From Lentisphaerota bacterium (lineage in GTDB: Bacteria > Verrucomicrobiota > Kiritimatiellia > CAIQIC01 > Lenti-01), in the NCBI GenBank assembly GCA_012511885.1, contig JAAZFE010000048.1, positions 1 to 33,639 of the forward strand: DNA of 33,639 bases. Direction: 5' to 3'. The translations under genes and the position numbers were made by a program. Numbering within the stretch: the first letter of the stretch is position 1; every line of letters begins with the position of its first letter. This document shows positions 25,412-33,639 of this stretch, piece after piece. The notes under the pieces were generated by a model. That model was given only the letters and a program-made list of their open reading frames with translations, was not told the origin of the DNA and searched no databases.

Positions 25412-25677
25412 GACTCGGGCGGGGCGGAGAAGTGGTCATCAATGGAATCGGGGGTGGAGTCGGGGGGAGAATCGGTGGGGGAGCCGGAGGGGGGGGGCGG
25501 TTTGGGGGAGAAAAGGAGCATATAAACGAAAAAGAAGGGGATGACGGGGAGGAAATAGACGATGCCGTCCTGTTCGCGCAGGATGTGCTGGTTGCTCATG
25601 GTGGCCAGCCAGACCAGATAGAAGACGAATCCGGCCGTGTTGAGCAGCCAAATCACGCGCTTGAGGGTCGGATTCAT
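25408..25677 (-). CDS. Small membrane protein with Pro/Ser-rich tail, hypothetical
   Basis: 89 aa, two hydrophobic segments; stop overlaps the CDF start (ATGA). Confidence 0.6.
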   Translation of the reverse strand: MNPTLKRVIWLLNTAGFVFYLVWLATMSNQHILREQDGIVYFLPVIPFFFVYMLLFSPKPPPPSGSPTDSPPDSTPDSIDDHFSAPPES

Positions 25678-25787
25678 GGCGGGGAATGTACCTTGGATGG
25701 GATGGGGAAAGCAATCGCCAAGGGCGCGGACCGCTTCATGCCCACTTCCGGCTTTTCAAGCGGGGGCGGGTGGCGGATACTGGCGGC

Positions 25788-27587
25788 ATGAAGAGGTTGA
25801 CAGGCTGGGCGCTGGCGGTCGGGGCGGGTTGGGCGCTGGTATCGGGCGCGGGGGGGGCGGAGGTGTTCCCGCGCGAGGGGTGGGTGGAGGCGCCGAATCC
25901 GCTGGCGTCGGAGTGGGCGGAGAAGGGGGGCATGCTGGTGGCCTATATGGGGCCGTATCCGAAGAGCTTCAACTATTATCTCGACCAGAATGTGATGTCG
26001 GCGGAGGTGTTCGGGCAGTTTTTTGAGACGCTGATGACGCAGCATCCTTTGACGCTGGAGCTCGAGCCGCTGCTGGCGGAGCGGTGCGTGCTGGAGGATG
26101 ACCGGCGGACGTTCACGTTTTATATGAATCCGCAGGCGCGGTGGAGCGACGGTCGGCCGGTGACCGCCGAGGACGCGCGCTGGACGTTCGAGGCGGTGAT
26201 GGATCCGAAGCACCTGACCGGACCGCACAAGATCGGCCTGGAGCGCTTCGAACCGCCCGAGGCGCTGGACGAGATGACGATTCGTTTTAGAGCCAAGGAG
26301 GAGCACTGGCAGAATCTGCTGACGCTGGCCGGCTTGCAGGTGCTGCCGAAGCACGCGTTCGAGGGGCGGGACTTCAATTTGCAGAACTTCGAGTTTCCGG
26401 TGGTGTCGGGTCCGTACCGGCTGGGGGTGATTCGCGACGGCCTGCAGGTGACGCTCGAGCGGCGGGCCGACTGGTGGGCGGCGGATTTGCCGAGGTTCCG
26501 GAAGCTGGCGAACTTCGACCAGTTGCGTTTTCGTTTTTTTGAGGACCGGGAGAACGCGTTTCAGGCGTTTCAGAAAGGGGAACTGGACTTGTTCCCGGTG
26601 TACACGGCCCATGTGTGGCGCAACCAGACCACTGGGGAGCGGTACGCGCGCAACTGGATTGTGAAGCAGGAAATCGCCAATCAGAAACCGGTGGGTTTTC
26701 AGGGGCTGGCGCTGAATTTGCGGCGGCCGCCGCTGGATGATCCGCGCGTGCGGCGGGCGCTGGGGCATTTGTATCACCGCGAGAAGATGAACGCGACGCT
26801 GATGCACAACGCCTATGAGCTGCACCGTTCTTATTATGAGGATTTATATGACCCGGCGCAGCCCTGTCCGAACGAGTCGCTGGCGTTTGACAAGGACCGG
26901 GCGCGGGCGTTGCTGGCGGAGGCGGGGTGGCGGGCGGACTCCGGCACGGGCATTTTGATGAAGGACGGGCGGCCGCTGCGCCTGCGCTATTTGTCGCGCG
27001 GGGGGACGGACGACAAGTTTACGGCGATTTTCCAGGAAGACCTCAAGGATGTTGGCATCGAGCTGGTGGTGGACAAGAAGGATTGGGCGGCGTGGTCGAA
27101 GGATATGGACGAGTATCATTTTGACATGACCTGGGCGGCCTGGAGCGCGGGGTTGTTCAAGAATCCGGAGAGCATGTGGTCGTCGCGCGAGGCGGACCGG
27201 CCATCGGGGCAGAACATTACGGGGTTTCGGAATCCGGTGGTGGACGCGCTGATCGAGGCACAGCGCACCGAGTTTGACGTGCAGGTGCGCCATGGCCTGG
27301 TGCGGGAGATTGACGAGATTCTGGCGCGGGAGATTCCCTATGTGCTGCTCTGGTTTACCCGGGGCACGCGGCTGCTGTGGTGGAACAAGTTCGGGATGCC
27401 GGAGGCTCCGCTGGGCAAGTACGGGGACGAGCGCAGCGCGTTCAGCCTGTGGTGGTATGACCCCGACCCGGCGGCGGATCTTTCGCACGCGCGCAAGACG
27501 GGGCGGGTGCTGGCGCCGAGGCCGGCGCGGGCGGTTTACAAGGAGCCGCAGGTGGGCAGGGCGGAGGGGGGTCAGGGGGCGGAGTAG
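25788..27587 (+). CDS. ABC transporter extracellular solute-binding protein, family 5 (peptide-binding type)
   Basis: Signal peptide; EPLLAERCVLEDDRRTFTFYMNPQARWSDGRPVTAEDARWTFEAVMDP; DPRVRRALGHLYHREKMN; RARALLAEAGWR. Confidence 0.92.
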   Translation: MKRLTGWALAVGAGWALVSGAGGAEVFPREGWVEAPNPLASEWAEKGGMLVAYMGPYPKSFNYYLDQNVMSAEVFGQFFETLMTQHPLTLELEPLLAERCVLEDDRRTFTFYMNPQARWSDGRPVTAEDARWTFEAVMDPKHLTGPHKIGLERFEPPEALDEMTIRFRAKEEHWQNLLTLAGLQVLPKHAFEGRDFNLQNFEFPVVSGPYRLGVIRDGLQVTLERRADWWAADLPRFRKLANFDQLRFRFFEDRENAFQAFQKGELDLFPVYTAHVWRNQTTGERYARNWIVKQEIANQKPVGFQGLALNLRRPPLDDPRVRRALGHLYHREKMNATLMHNAYELHRSYYEDLYDPAQPCPNESLAFDKDRARALLAEAGWRADSGTGILMKDGRPLRLRYLSRGGTDDKFTAIFQEDLKDVGIELVVDKKDWAAWSKDMDEYHFDMTWAAWSAGLFKNPESMWSSREADRPSGQNITGFRNPVVDALIEAQRTEFDVQVRHGLVREIDEILAREIPYVLLWFTRGTRLLWWNKFGMPEAPLGKYGDERSAFSLWWYDPDPAADLSHARKTGRVLAPRPARAVYKEPQVGRAEGGQGAE

Positions 27588-28231
27588 ATCTGCCAGAGGG
27601 CTTGCCAGGCGGCGGACTCGGTGAAGGGGGGCAGGAGGGCCTCGAGGGCGGGGGGGAGTTCGGCGGGGGCATCGGTGAGAGCGATGGCGCCAGCAAGGGG
27701 CGGGGTGCCTTCTTCGGCGCTGCGCCAGAGCAGGAGGGTGGCGGTGGCGGGGCCGGCCGCGCCGAGGTGATAGGGGGTTTCGATGACCCATTCGGGAAGG
27801 GGGGCGGGGGCGACGGCAAACGGTCCCGGTTGGAGTTTGTCGCCAAAGGTCTCGATGGCGCCCGGACGGGTGAGGGTCGTTTTCCATGTTCCGTCTTTTT
27901 GGGGTTTGCGCCGGTGGAGGGTGCCGGTTTCGGCGGGGGCCATCTGGTCGGGCAGCATGTCGCCGCGCCAGAAGAAGACGGTCCGGGTTTTCGGCGGGTC
28001 GGATTCGACGGGGGCGAGGGGCACGATGACCCGCGGGGGGAGGGGGCGGGGGGCGGGGTCGAAGGCCAGTTGGGCGTCGGTGGCGGCGCGGGCCACGAGC
28101 TGTTCGGCAAGGGTGAAGACATCGGCGCCGCCCAGGGTGGCGGGATCGAGCGGGAAGAGATGAGGCTCGGCGCGGGCGAACGGGGGGAGCAAGGCGAGGA
28201 GAGCTGCAGCTAAGATGAAGCGTGGGAGCAT
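27572..28231 (-). CDS. Hypothetical exported protein
   Basis: 219 aa with signal peptide MLPRFILAAALLALLPPFARA; ends 2 nt from the folE stop; convergent overlap with the SBP gene. Confidence 0.6.
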   Translation of the reverse strand: MLPRFILAAALLALLPPFARAEPHLFPLDPATLGGADVFTLAEQLVARAATDAQLAFDPAPRPLPPRVIVPLAPVESDPPKTRTVFFWRGDMLPDQMAPAETGTLHRRKPQKDGTWKTTLTRPGAIETFGDKLQPGPFAVAPAPLPEWVIETPYHLGAAGPATATLLLWRSAEEGTPPLAGAIALTDAPAELPPALEALLPPFTESAAWQALWQIYSAP

Positions 28232-28233
28232 GG

Positions 28234-28788
28234 TCAGGCGGATGCGCCCAGGCGAGCCAGTTGGAGGAATTCGTCGCGGATGGCGGGGGTGGTCTGGAAG
28301 CTGCCCAGCATGGCGGAAGTGACCATGCGGGAGTTTTGCTTCTCAGCGCCGCGCATGATCATGCAGAGGTGACGGGCCTCGATGATGACGCCCACGCCTT
28401 CGGGGTCGAGGGCTTCCATGACGGCGCCGGCAATCTGGTCGGTGAGGCGCTCCTGCACCTGGAGGCGGCGGGCGAAGATGTCGGCCAGGCGGGCAAGCTT
28501 GCTGACGCCGACGATGTGATTTTTGGGGATATAGCCGATGTGGCAGACGCCGAAAAAGGGCAGGAGGTGGTGTTCGCACATGGAATAGATGGCGATATCG
28601 CGCACGAGGACCATTTGCCCGGCGGTGGCCTCGAAGAGGGCGGAACGGAGCATGGCGAGGGGGTCCTGTTGATAGCCGCGGGTCATATAGGCCCAAGCTT
28701 CGGCGGTGCGCCGGGGGGTGTCGCGCAGGCCGTCGCGGGCGGGGTCCTCGCCGATGGATTCAAGCCACGTGGAAATGAGTTGTTGCAT
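28234..28788 (-). CDS. folE: GTP cyclohydrolase I
   Basis: YSMCEHHLLPFFGVCHIGYIP, GVSKLARLADIFARRLQVQERLT, ARHLCMIMRGAEKQNSRMVTSAMLG. Confidence 0.97.
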   Translation of the reverse strand: MQQLISTWLESIGEDPARDGLRDTPRRTAEAWAYMTRGYQQDPLAMLRSALFEATAGQMVLVRDIAIYSMCEHHLLPFFGVCHIGYIPKNHIVGVSKLARLADIFARRLQVQERLTDQIAGAVMEALDPEGVGVIIEARHLCMIMRGAEKQNSRMVTSAMLGSFQTTPAIRDEFLQLARLGASA

Positions 28789-28897
28789 GGGGGGGATTAA
28801 GGCACAAGGCGGAGAAGGCGGCAACCATGTTTCCGGTGGGAAACCGGGAAACTGAGGCTTGGCGGGAAGGTGATGGTAGGGTAGCATAACTCTCTTC

Positions 28898-29791
28898 ATG
28901 GCTAATTTTTTGCGAGGTTTGGCAAAGTTTTTCGCCTGGCTGCCCATGAGATGGGCGTATGCGGCGGGGCGGGGGGCGGCTTGGATCATTGTGCATGTGA
29001 TCCGCTACCGGCGGAGCTATGTGCTGAACGTCCTGCAGCGGAGTTTTCCGGAAAAAACGCCCAAGGAGCTGCGGGCGTTGTACGCGTCCATGTTACAGCA
29101 CCAGGTCCGGAACATGGTGGAACTGCTGCAGTTTGCGGGGGGGCGCGAGGCCGATCTGGCCAAGCGGCTTGAGTTTATCAGCGAGGAGATTGTGAAACAG
29201 GCTCTGGAGCTGGGCAAGGGGGTGCTGATTCTAATCGCGCACATCGGCAATTATGACCTGATGGGGTTGTTTGCGGCGCGGGTGCTGGGATATCCGGTCA
29301 CCATCATCACCAAAACCATCTCGAACGAGGGGCTGCATGAGGTGATTTGGGAGCTGCGCCAGAAGGCGGGGCTCAAGGCGGTGCCGCCGCAGAACGCCTA
29401 TCGCGCCTGTTTGCGGGCGTTGCGGCAGAAGGAGCTGGTGGGGTTCATGCTGGACCAGAACCGGCCCACCCAGCAGGGGGTGTTTGTGGAGTTTTTCGGC
29501 GAGTTGGCGTCCACGACGCCGGGGCTGGCGCTGATGTCGGCGCATACGGGCGCGCCGGTGGTGCCGGTGTTCATGTTGCGCGCGGCGGATGGCCGCCACG
29601 TGCTGGAGGCCAAGCCGATGATCGAGCCGCCGCCGGACCGCAAGGCGGAGACGTTGCGGGACTATACGGCCCGCTATACCCGGGTCATCGAGGAGGAGAT
29701 CCGGCGGGATCCGGCGCAGTGGCTCTGGTTGCACAAACGCTGGAAGAGCCGTCCGCTTGAAGAGGGCGGGGGCGAAGACAAAGAGAACTGA
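28898..29791 (+). CDS. LpxL/HtrB-family lipid A (lysophospholipid) acyltransferase
   Basis: HIGNYD (HX4D), FMLDQN, GVFVEFFGELASTTPGLALMSAHTGAPVVPVF. Confidence 0.9.
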   Translation: MANFLRGLAKFFAWLPMRWAYAAGRGAAWIIVHVIRYRRSYVLNVLQRSFPEKTPKELRALYASMLQHQVRNMVELLQFAGGREADLAKRLEFISEEIVKQALELGKGVLILIAHIGNYDLMGLFAARVLGYPVTIITKTISNEGLHEVIWELRQKAGLKAVPPQNAYRACLRALRQKELVGFMLDQNRPTQQGVFVEFFGELASTTPGLALMSAHTGAPVVPVFMLRAADGRHVLEAKPMIEPPPDRKAETLRDYTARYTRVIEEEIRRDPAQWLWLHKRWKSRPLEEGGGEDKEN

Positions 29792-29858
29792 CCGGGGCCG
29801 GGGCGGTGCGGCGGGAACATGAGTTGCATGGTACCTTGAGCGGGCGGCGGATCCTTCA

Positions 29859-30821
29859 ATGACACGTAAATATTCTTTGTCCAAACGGATCCGGCTTGCG
29901 GCGGAGACGCCCCTGCTGCGGCTGGGGCTGGTGGTGGTGCCGCGTCTGCCGCGGCGGGTGATCCTGGTTCTGGCGCGGGTTCTGGGGACGCTGGGCTACT
30001 ATCTTTCGACCCGCAGCCGCCGGTTCGGGCTGGAGAATCTTGATCTGGCCTTTGGGGATGAGAAGACGCCAGCGGAAAAGCGGCGGATTCTGCGGCAGGC
30101 GCTCAGGAACTTTCTGCTGGTGATGCTGGATTTGCTGTGGTTTACGCGCGATTCGGCGGTGCGCATGGAGCGCTGGTTTGTGCCGGAGCCGGACTTCAAG
30201 GCCTCGATGGACAGGCCGGGGGCCAAGGTGGGGGTGACGGCCCATTTTGGCAACTGGGAGATGGCGGGGCGCTATTGGTCGTTGGCATCGGGTGCCATGA
30301 TGAGCGTGGCGATGCCGGTCAAGAATCCAAAGGTGGATGATCTGATCCACCGGCTGCGGGAGAACACCGGGCAGCAGATTGTGGCGCGGCAGGGGGCGCT
30401 CAAGAAGCTGTTGCGGCACCTGCGCGACGGCGGCATTGTGGGGCTCTTGCTGGATCAGAACACCAAGCCGGCCGACGGCGGCATTTTTGTGACGTTTTTC
30501 GGGCGGCCGGTGGCGGTGTCGCCGGCGGCGGGGGTGCTGGCGGCGCGGACGGGAGCGGAGATTGTGATCGGCTTTGCCCTACCACAACCTGACGGCAGCT
30601 ATCGGGGCGAAATGCCCCATTGCATTGCCCCGGAGGAGATCGCCGCGATTCCGCCCAAGGATGCCGCCCGCGAGATTACCCAGCGCATCACCTCGTTTTA
30701 TGAAGAAACCATCCGCGCCCGGCCCGATTACTGGCTTTGGTCCTATCGGCGCTGGCGCTACATCCCGGCGGGCATGTCGGCGGAGGGCTTCCCATCCTAT
30801 GCCCGCCCCGCAGGAGACTGA
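29859..30821 (+). CDS. LpxL/HtrB-family lipid A acyltransferase, second copy
   Basis: HFGNWE (HX4E), GLLLDQNTKPADGGIFVTFFGRPVAVSPAAGVLAARTGAEIV, PDYWLWSYRRW. Confidence 0.92.
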   Translation: MTRKYSLSKRIRLAAETPLLRLGLVVVPRLPRRVILVLARVLGTLGYYLSTRSRRFGLENLDLAFGDEKTPAEKRRILRQALRNFLLVMLDLLWFTRDSAVRMERWFVPEPDFKASMDRPGAKVGVTAHFGNWEMAGRYWSLASGAMMSVAMPVKNPKVDDLIHRLRENTGQQIVARQGALKKLLRHLRDGGIVGLLLDQNTKPADGGIFVTFFGRPVAVSPAAGVLAARTGAEIVIGFALPQPDGSYRGEMPHCIAPEEIAAIPPKDAAREITQRITSFYEETIRARPDYWLWSYRRWRYIPAGMSAEGFPSYARPAGD

Positions 30822-30823
30822 CC

Positions 30824-31159
30824 ATGCCAGATTTCGCGACCTATCAGAAGCAAGCCGGCACGACGGCGATTTATCCCGGCCGGGGGACGGGCAATTTTGT
30901 TTATCCCGCGCTGGGGCTGGCGGGTGAAACGGGGGAAATCTGCGAAAAAATCAAGAAGGTGATTCGCGATGACGGCGGGGTGGTTTCGCCGGAGGTTCGC
31001 GGCCTGCTGGCCAAGGAGCTTGGCGACGTGCTCTGGTATCTGGCAACGCTGGCGAGCGAGCTGGGGCTGGACCTGGATCAGATCGCGGCGGACAACCTGG
31101 CCAAGCTGAGCAATCGCAAGCAAACCGGCCGGCTGCAGGGCAGCGGCGATTTGAGGTAG
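30824..31159 (+). CDS. MazG-like nucleotide pyrophosphohydrolase
   Basis: YPALGLAGETGEICEKIKKVIRD...LAKELGDVLWYLATLA: EXXE..EXXD MazG motif. Confidence 0.9.
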   Translation: MPDFATYQKQAGTTAIYPGRGTGNFVYPALGLAGETGEICEKIKKVIRDDGGVVSPEVRGLLAKELGDVLWYLATLASELGLDLDQIAADNLAKLSNRKQTGRLQGSGDLR

Positions 31160-31858
31160 ATGATGAACATTCCTGCGGCGATTATTTTCGATTTTGACGG
31201 GGTTTTGGTGGACAGCGAGAAGCTGCACTGCCAGACCATGGCCGAGGCCATGGGCGCGGACGGCCCCCCGCTGGACTGGGAGACCTATCAGACCAGCCTG
31301 ATCGGGTTTGATGATCGCGGGGCGTTTGCCTGGCTGCTCGAGCGGGCGGGGGTGGAGCCCACGCCGGAGGAGGTCCGGCGGCGGGTCGAGAACAAGGCCG
31401 GGCGTTTCGCGCGCTATGCGGCCGAGGGGCGGGTGGCGGCGATGCCCGGGGCGGTGGAGTTTGCGCGCGCGTGCGCGGCGGCCTATCCGCTCGCGCTTTG
31501 CAGCGGCGCCTTGCGCAGCGATATCGAGCCCGTGCTGGCGGGCATCGGGCTGGAGGAGGTATTTCCGATCCGGGTGACGGCGGATGACGTGCCCCGGAGC
31601 AAACCGGATCCGGCAGGATATGTGCTGGCGCTGGAGCGTCTGGCGGAACGGCATCCGGAGGCGGGGATTGCGGCGAAAACCTGTCTGGCGATCGAGGACA
31701 CGGTGGACGGGATCACCTCTGCCCTGGGCGCAGGCATCGTGACTTTGGGGGTGGCTTCGTATCTGCCGCCCGGGCGTTTGCTGCAAGCGGGGGCGATTGC
31801 CGTGGTGGACACGTTCAAGGGGCTCGGTCCGGGGTTTCTGGCCATGTTGTTGCAGTAA
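31160..31858 (+). CDS. HAD-superfamily hydrolase (beta-phosphoglucomutase-like)
   Basis: IIFDFDGVLVDSE, LALCSGALRSDI, KPDPAGYVLAL, AIEDTVDGITSALGAG. Confidence 0.92.
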   Translation: MMNIPAAIIFDFDGVLVDSEKLHCQTMAEAMGADGPPLDWETYQTSLIGFDDRGAFAWLLERAGVEPTPEEVRRRVENKAGRFARYAAEGRVAAMPGAVEFARACAAAYPLALCSGALRSDIEPVLAGIGLEEVFPIRVTADDVPRSKPDPAGYVLALERLAERHPEAGIAAKTCLAIEDTVDGITSALGAGIVTLGVASYLPPGRLLQAGAIAVVDTFKGLGPGFLAMLLQ

Positions 31859-31864
31859 CCTGGA

Positions 31865-33397
31865 TTATTCCGCCCTGGGCGTGCCGTTGGTGCTGTCGGC
31901 GGGTTCGGCCCAGCGGACGGTGCGGGCGACGGCCTTGTGCCAGCCTTCGAGGAGTTGGCGGCGCTGGGCGGGGGGCATGGCGGGTTCGAAGCGACGGGCG
32001 GGAGGGCGGTTGGCCAGGGCGGCTGGATCGTGCCAGCCGAGATGCAGGGCGGCGAGGGCGGCGGCGCCAAGGGCGGTGCTTTCCATGTGGCCGGGGCGCT
32101 CGATGGGGCAGTCGAGAAGATCGGCCTGGAACTGCATCAGGAAGTTGTTGGCGGACGCGCCGCCATCCACGCGCAGGAGGGTGAGGGGGTGGGGATAGTC
32201 GGCCTGCATGGCCCGGACCACATCCGCGCATTGATAGGCGATGGCTTCGAGGGCGGCGCGGATGATCTGGGGACGGCCCGTGCCGCGGGTGAGGCCCAGG
32301 AGGGCCCCGCGCGCGTACATGTCCCAGTGGGGCGCGCCAAGGCCGGTGAAGGCCGGCACGAGATAGACGCCGCCGGTGTCGGGGATGCCTGCGGCCACGG
32401 AGTCGGAGTCGGCGGCCGTGGCGAGGATGCCGAGTTCGTCGCGCAGCCACTGCAGGATGGCGCCGCCGATGAAGACGCTGCCTTCGAGGGCGTATTGGGG
32501 GGCGCCGGGCAGGGTTTGGGCGGTGAGGGTGGTGAGCAGGCCCTGATTGGATTCGACGGCCCGGGGGCCGGTGTTCATCAGGAGGAAGCAGCCGGTGCCA
32601 TAGGTGTTTTTGGCCTGGCCCGCTTCGAAGGCGCCCTGGCCGAAGAGGGCGGCCTGCTGGTCGCCGGCCACGCCGAGAATGGGCGGGGTGTGGGCGCCGA
32701 ACTCGGGCAGGCGGCAGGGGGCGATGACGCCGGAGGAGGCGACGACTTCCGGCAGCATGGAGGCGGGGATGTTGAAGAGCTCGAGCAACTCGGGGTCCCA
32801 GCGCAGCTCGTGGATGTTGTAGAGCATGGTGCGCGAGGCGTTGGTGAAATCGGTGGCGTGGACTTGTCCGCCGGAAAGCTGCCAGAGCAGCCAGGTGTCC
32901 ACGGTGCCGCAGACCAGATCACCGCGTTCCGCCGCGGCGCGCGCGCCGGGAACCTGATCAAGGATCCATTGGATTTTGGTGGCGGAGAAATAGGCGTCGA
33001 GGAGCAGGCCGGTTTTGGCGCGGATGAGCGGCTCGCGTCCGGCGGCTTTGAGCGCCTGACAGGCATCGGCGGTGCGGCGGCACTGCCAGACGATGGCGGG
33101 GTGGACGGGTTCGCCGGTGCGGCGGTTCCAGACGATGACGGTTTCGCGCTGATTGGCGATGCCGAGACCGGCCAACTGTCCGGGGGAGACGCCGGCCTGA
33201 TCGAGGGCGGCAAGCATGACCTCGCGCTGAGACTGCCAGATGGCGGCGGGATCGTGCTCGACCCAGCCGGGGCGCGGATAGAGCTGGGGGAATTCCTGCT
33301 GGACGGCGGCCACGGCCTCGAGATTCCGATTGTAGAGAATGGCGCGGGAGCTGGTGGTGCCCTGATCCAGAGCCAGGATGTAGGTCGCGGTGCTCAT
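31865..33397 (-). CDS. glpK: Glycerol kinase
   Basis: YILALDQGTTSSRAI, GVAGDQQAALFGQ, KNTYGTGCFLLMNTG, LEGSVFIGGAILQWLRD, DGGASANNFLMQFQADLL; GGAGGAGATC before ATG. Confidence 0.97.
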   Translation of the reverse strand: MSTATYILALDQGTTSSRAILYNRNLEAVAAVQQEFPQLYPRPGWVEHDPAAIWQSQREVMLAALDQAGVSPGQLAGLGIANQRETVIVWNRRTGEPVHPAIVWQCRRTADACQALKAAGREPLIRAKTGLLLDAYFSATKIQWILDQVPGARAAAERGDLVCGTVDTWLLWQLSGGQVHATDFTNASRTMLYNIHELRWDPELLELFNIPASMLPEVVASSGVIAPCRLPEFGAHTPPILGVAGDQQAALFGQGAFEAGQAKNTYGTGCFLLMNTGPRAVESNQGLLTTLTAQTLPGAPQYALEGSVFIGGAILQWLRDELGILATAADSDSVAAGIPDTGGVYLVPAFTGLGAPHWDMYARGALLGLTRGTGRPQIIRAALEAIAYQCADVVRAMQADYPHPLTLLRVDGGASANNFLMQFQADLLDCPIERPGHMESTALGAAALAALHLGWHDPAALANRPPARRFEPAMPPAQRRQLLEGWHKAVARTVRWAEPADSTNGTPRAE

Positions 33398-33525
33398 GAT
33401 CTCCTCCGGTCTTGGACGTGAGCGTGGATCGCGCGAGGGCCGTTGGCAAGCCGGAAGTGGGCCTCGGGGAGGCGGGCAGAATGTTGTCGAATGTTGCGAA
33501 ATAATAAATGAAGGGCTGTCGCGGG

Positions 33526-33565
33526 GATAACAAAACTGGACAAAAAGTGTAGTTATCAAAACTGG
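33526..33565. promoter_or_regulatory. Possible operator region upstream of glpK
   Basis: Inverted GATAAC (33526-33531)/GTTATC (33552-33557), overlapped by direct repeat CAAAACTGG (33531-33539, 33557-33565). Confidence 0.3.
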
Positions 33566-33639
33566 AATTTTTCGTTGAGGGGCTTGACAACGCAAAAGGT
33601 GTGGTAGGCTTTGGGGTGGCACTTGCAGGATACGGCTCT

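Noticed and set aside
28898-30821. Tandem acyltransferases as a novel system
   Set aside because: Two LpxL/LpxM-family acyltransferases with intact HX4D/E motifs are ordinary for lipid A biosynthesis.
33584-33625. Sigma-54 or sigma-70 promoter at the right edge (TTGACA...TAGGCT; TGGCAC)
   Set aside because: Spacing for TAGGCT is short (15 nt), no GC at a proper -12 after TGGCAC, and the downstream gene lies outside the window.

Overview
GC-rich bacterial chromosomal window. The gene content (NQR, KdsD/KpsF, LpxL-type acyltransferases, PPDK, mosaic intergenic repeats) suggests a Gram-negative, possibly PVC-like organism, but taxonomy cannot be fixed from sequence alone. About 30 credible CDSs are present. 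They include an nqrBCDEF cluster without nqrA, followed by an uncharacterised ORF; kpsF/kdsD; ldh; and a leftward aroF-pheA-chorismate mutase-nadB-DUF368 run. A set of exported proteins includes a signal peptide/TPR-like/YidD fusion and a TPR-like/multi-TM protein. The rest are ppdK, a comEC with a degraded metallo-beta-lactamase motif, a CDF transporter, an orphan family-5 solute-binding protein, folE, two lpxL-like genes, mazG, a HAD hydrolase and glpK. The strongest discovery candidates are: (1) a ribosome-mediated attenuator upstream of aroF, with a short W/Y/F-rich leader ORF and mutually exclusive antiterminator/terminator hairpins; (2) a modular intergenic repeat family, four islands, built from 10-bp-periodic units plus a constant-stem hairpin and helically phased A-tracts, with two islands flanking ppdK as direct repeats; (3) a short repeat abutting the stop codons of several leftward genes; (4) the exported YidD-fusion locus, whose signal peptide is encoded across a perfect terminator hairpin; (5) a eukaryotic-type (AroQ-beta-like) chorismate mutase. 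No rRNA, tRNA, CRISPR, prophage or IS transposase was recognised.
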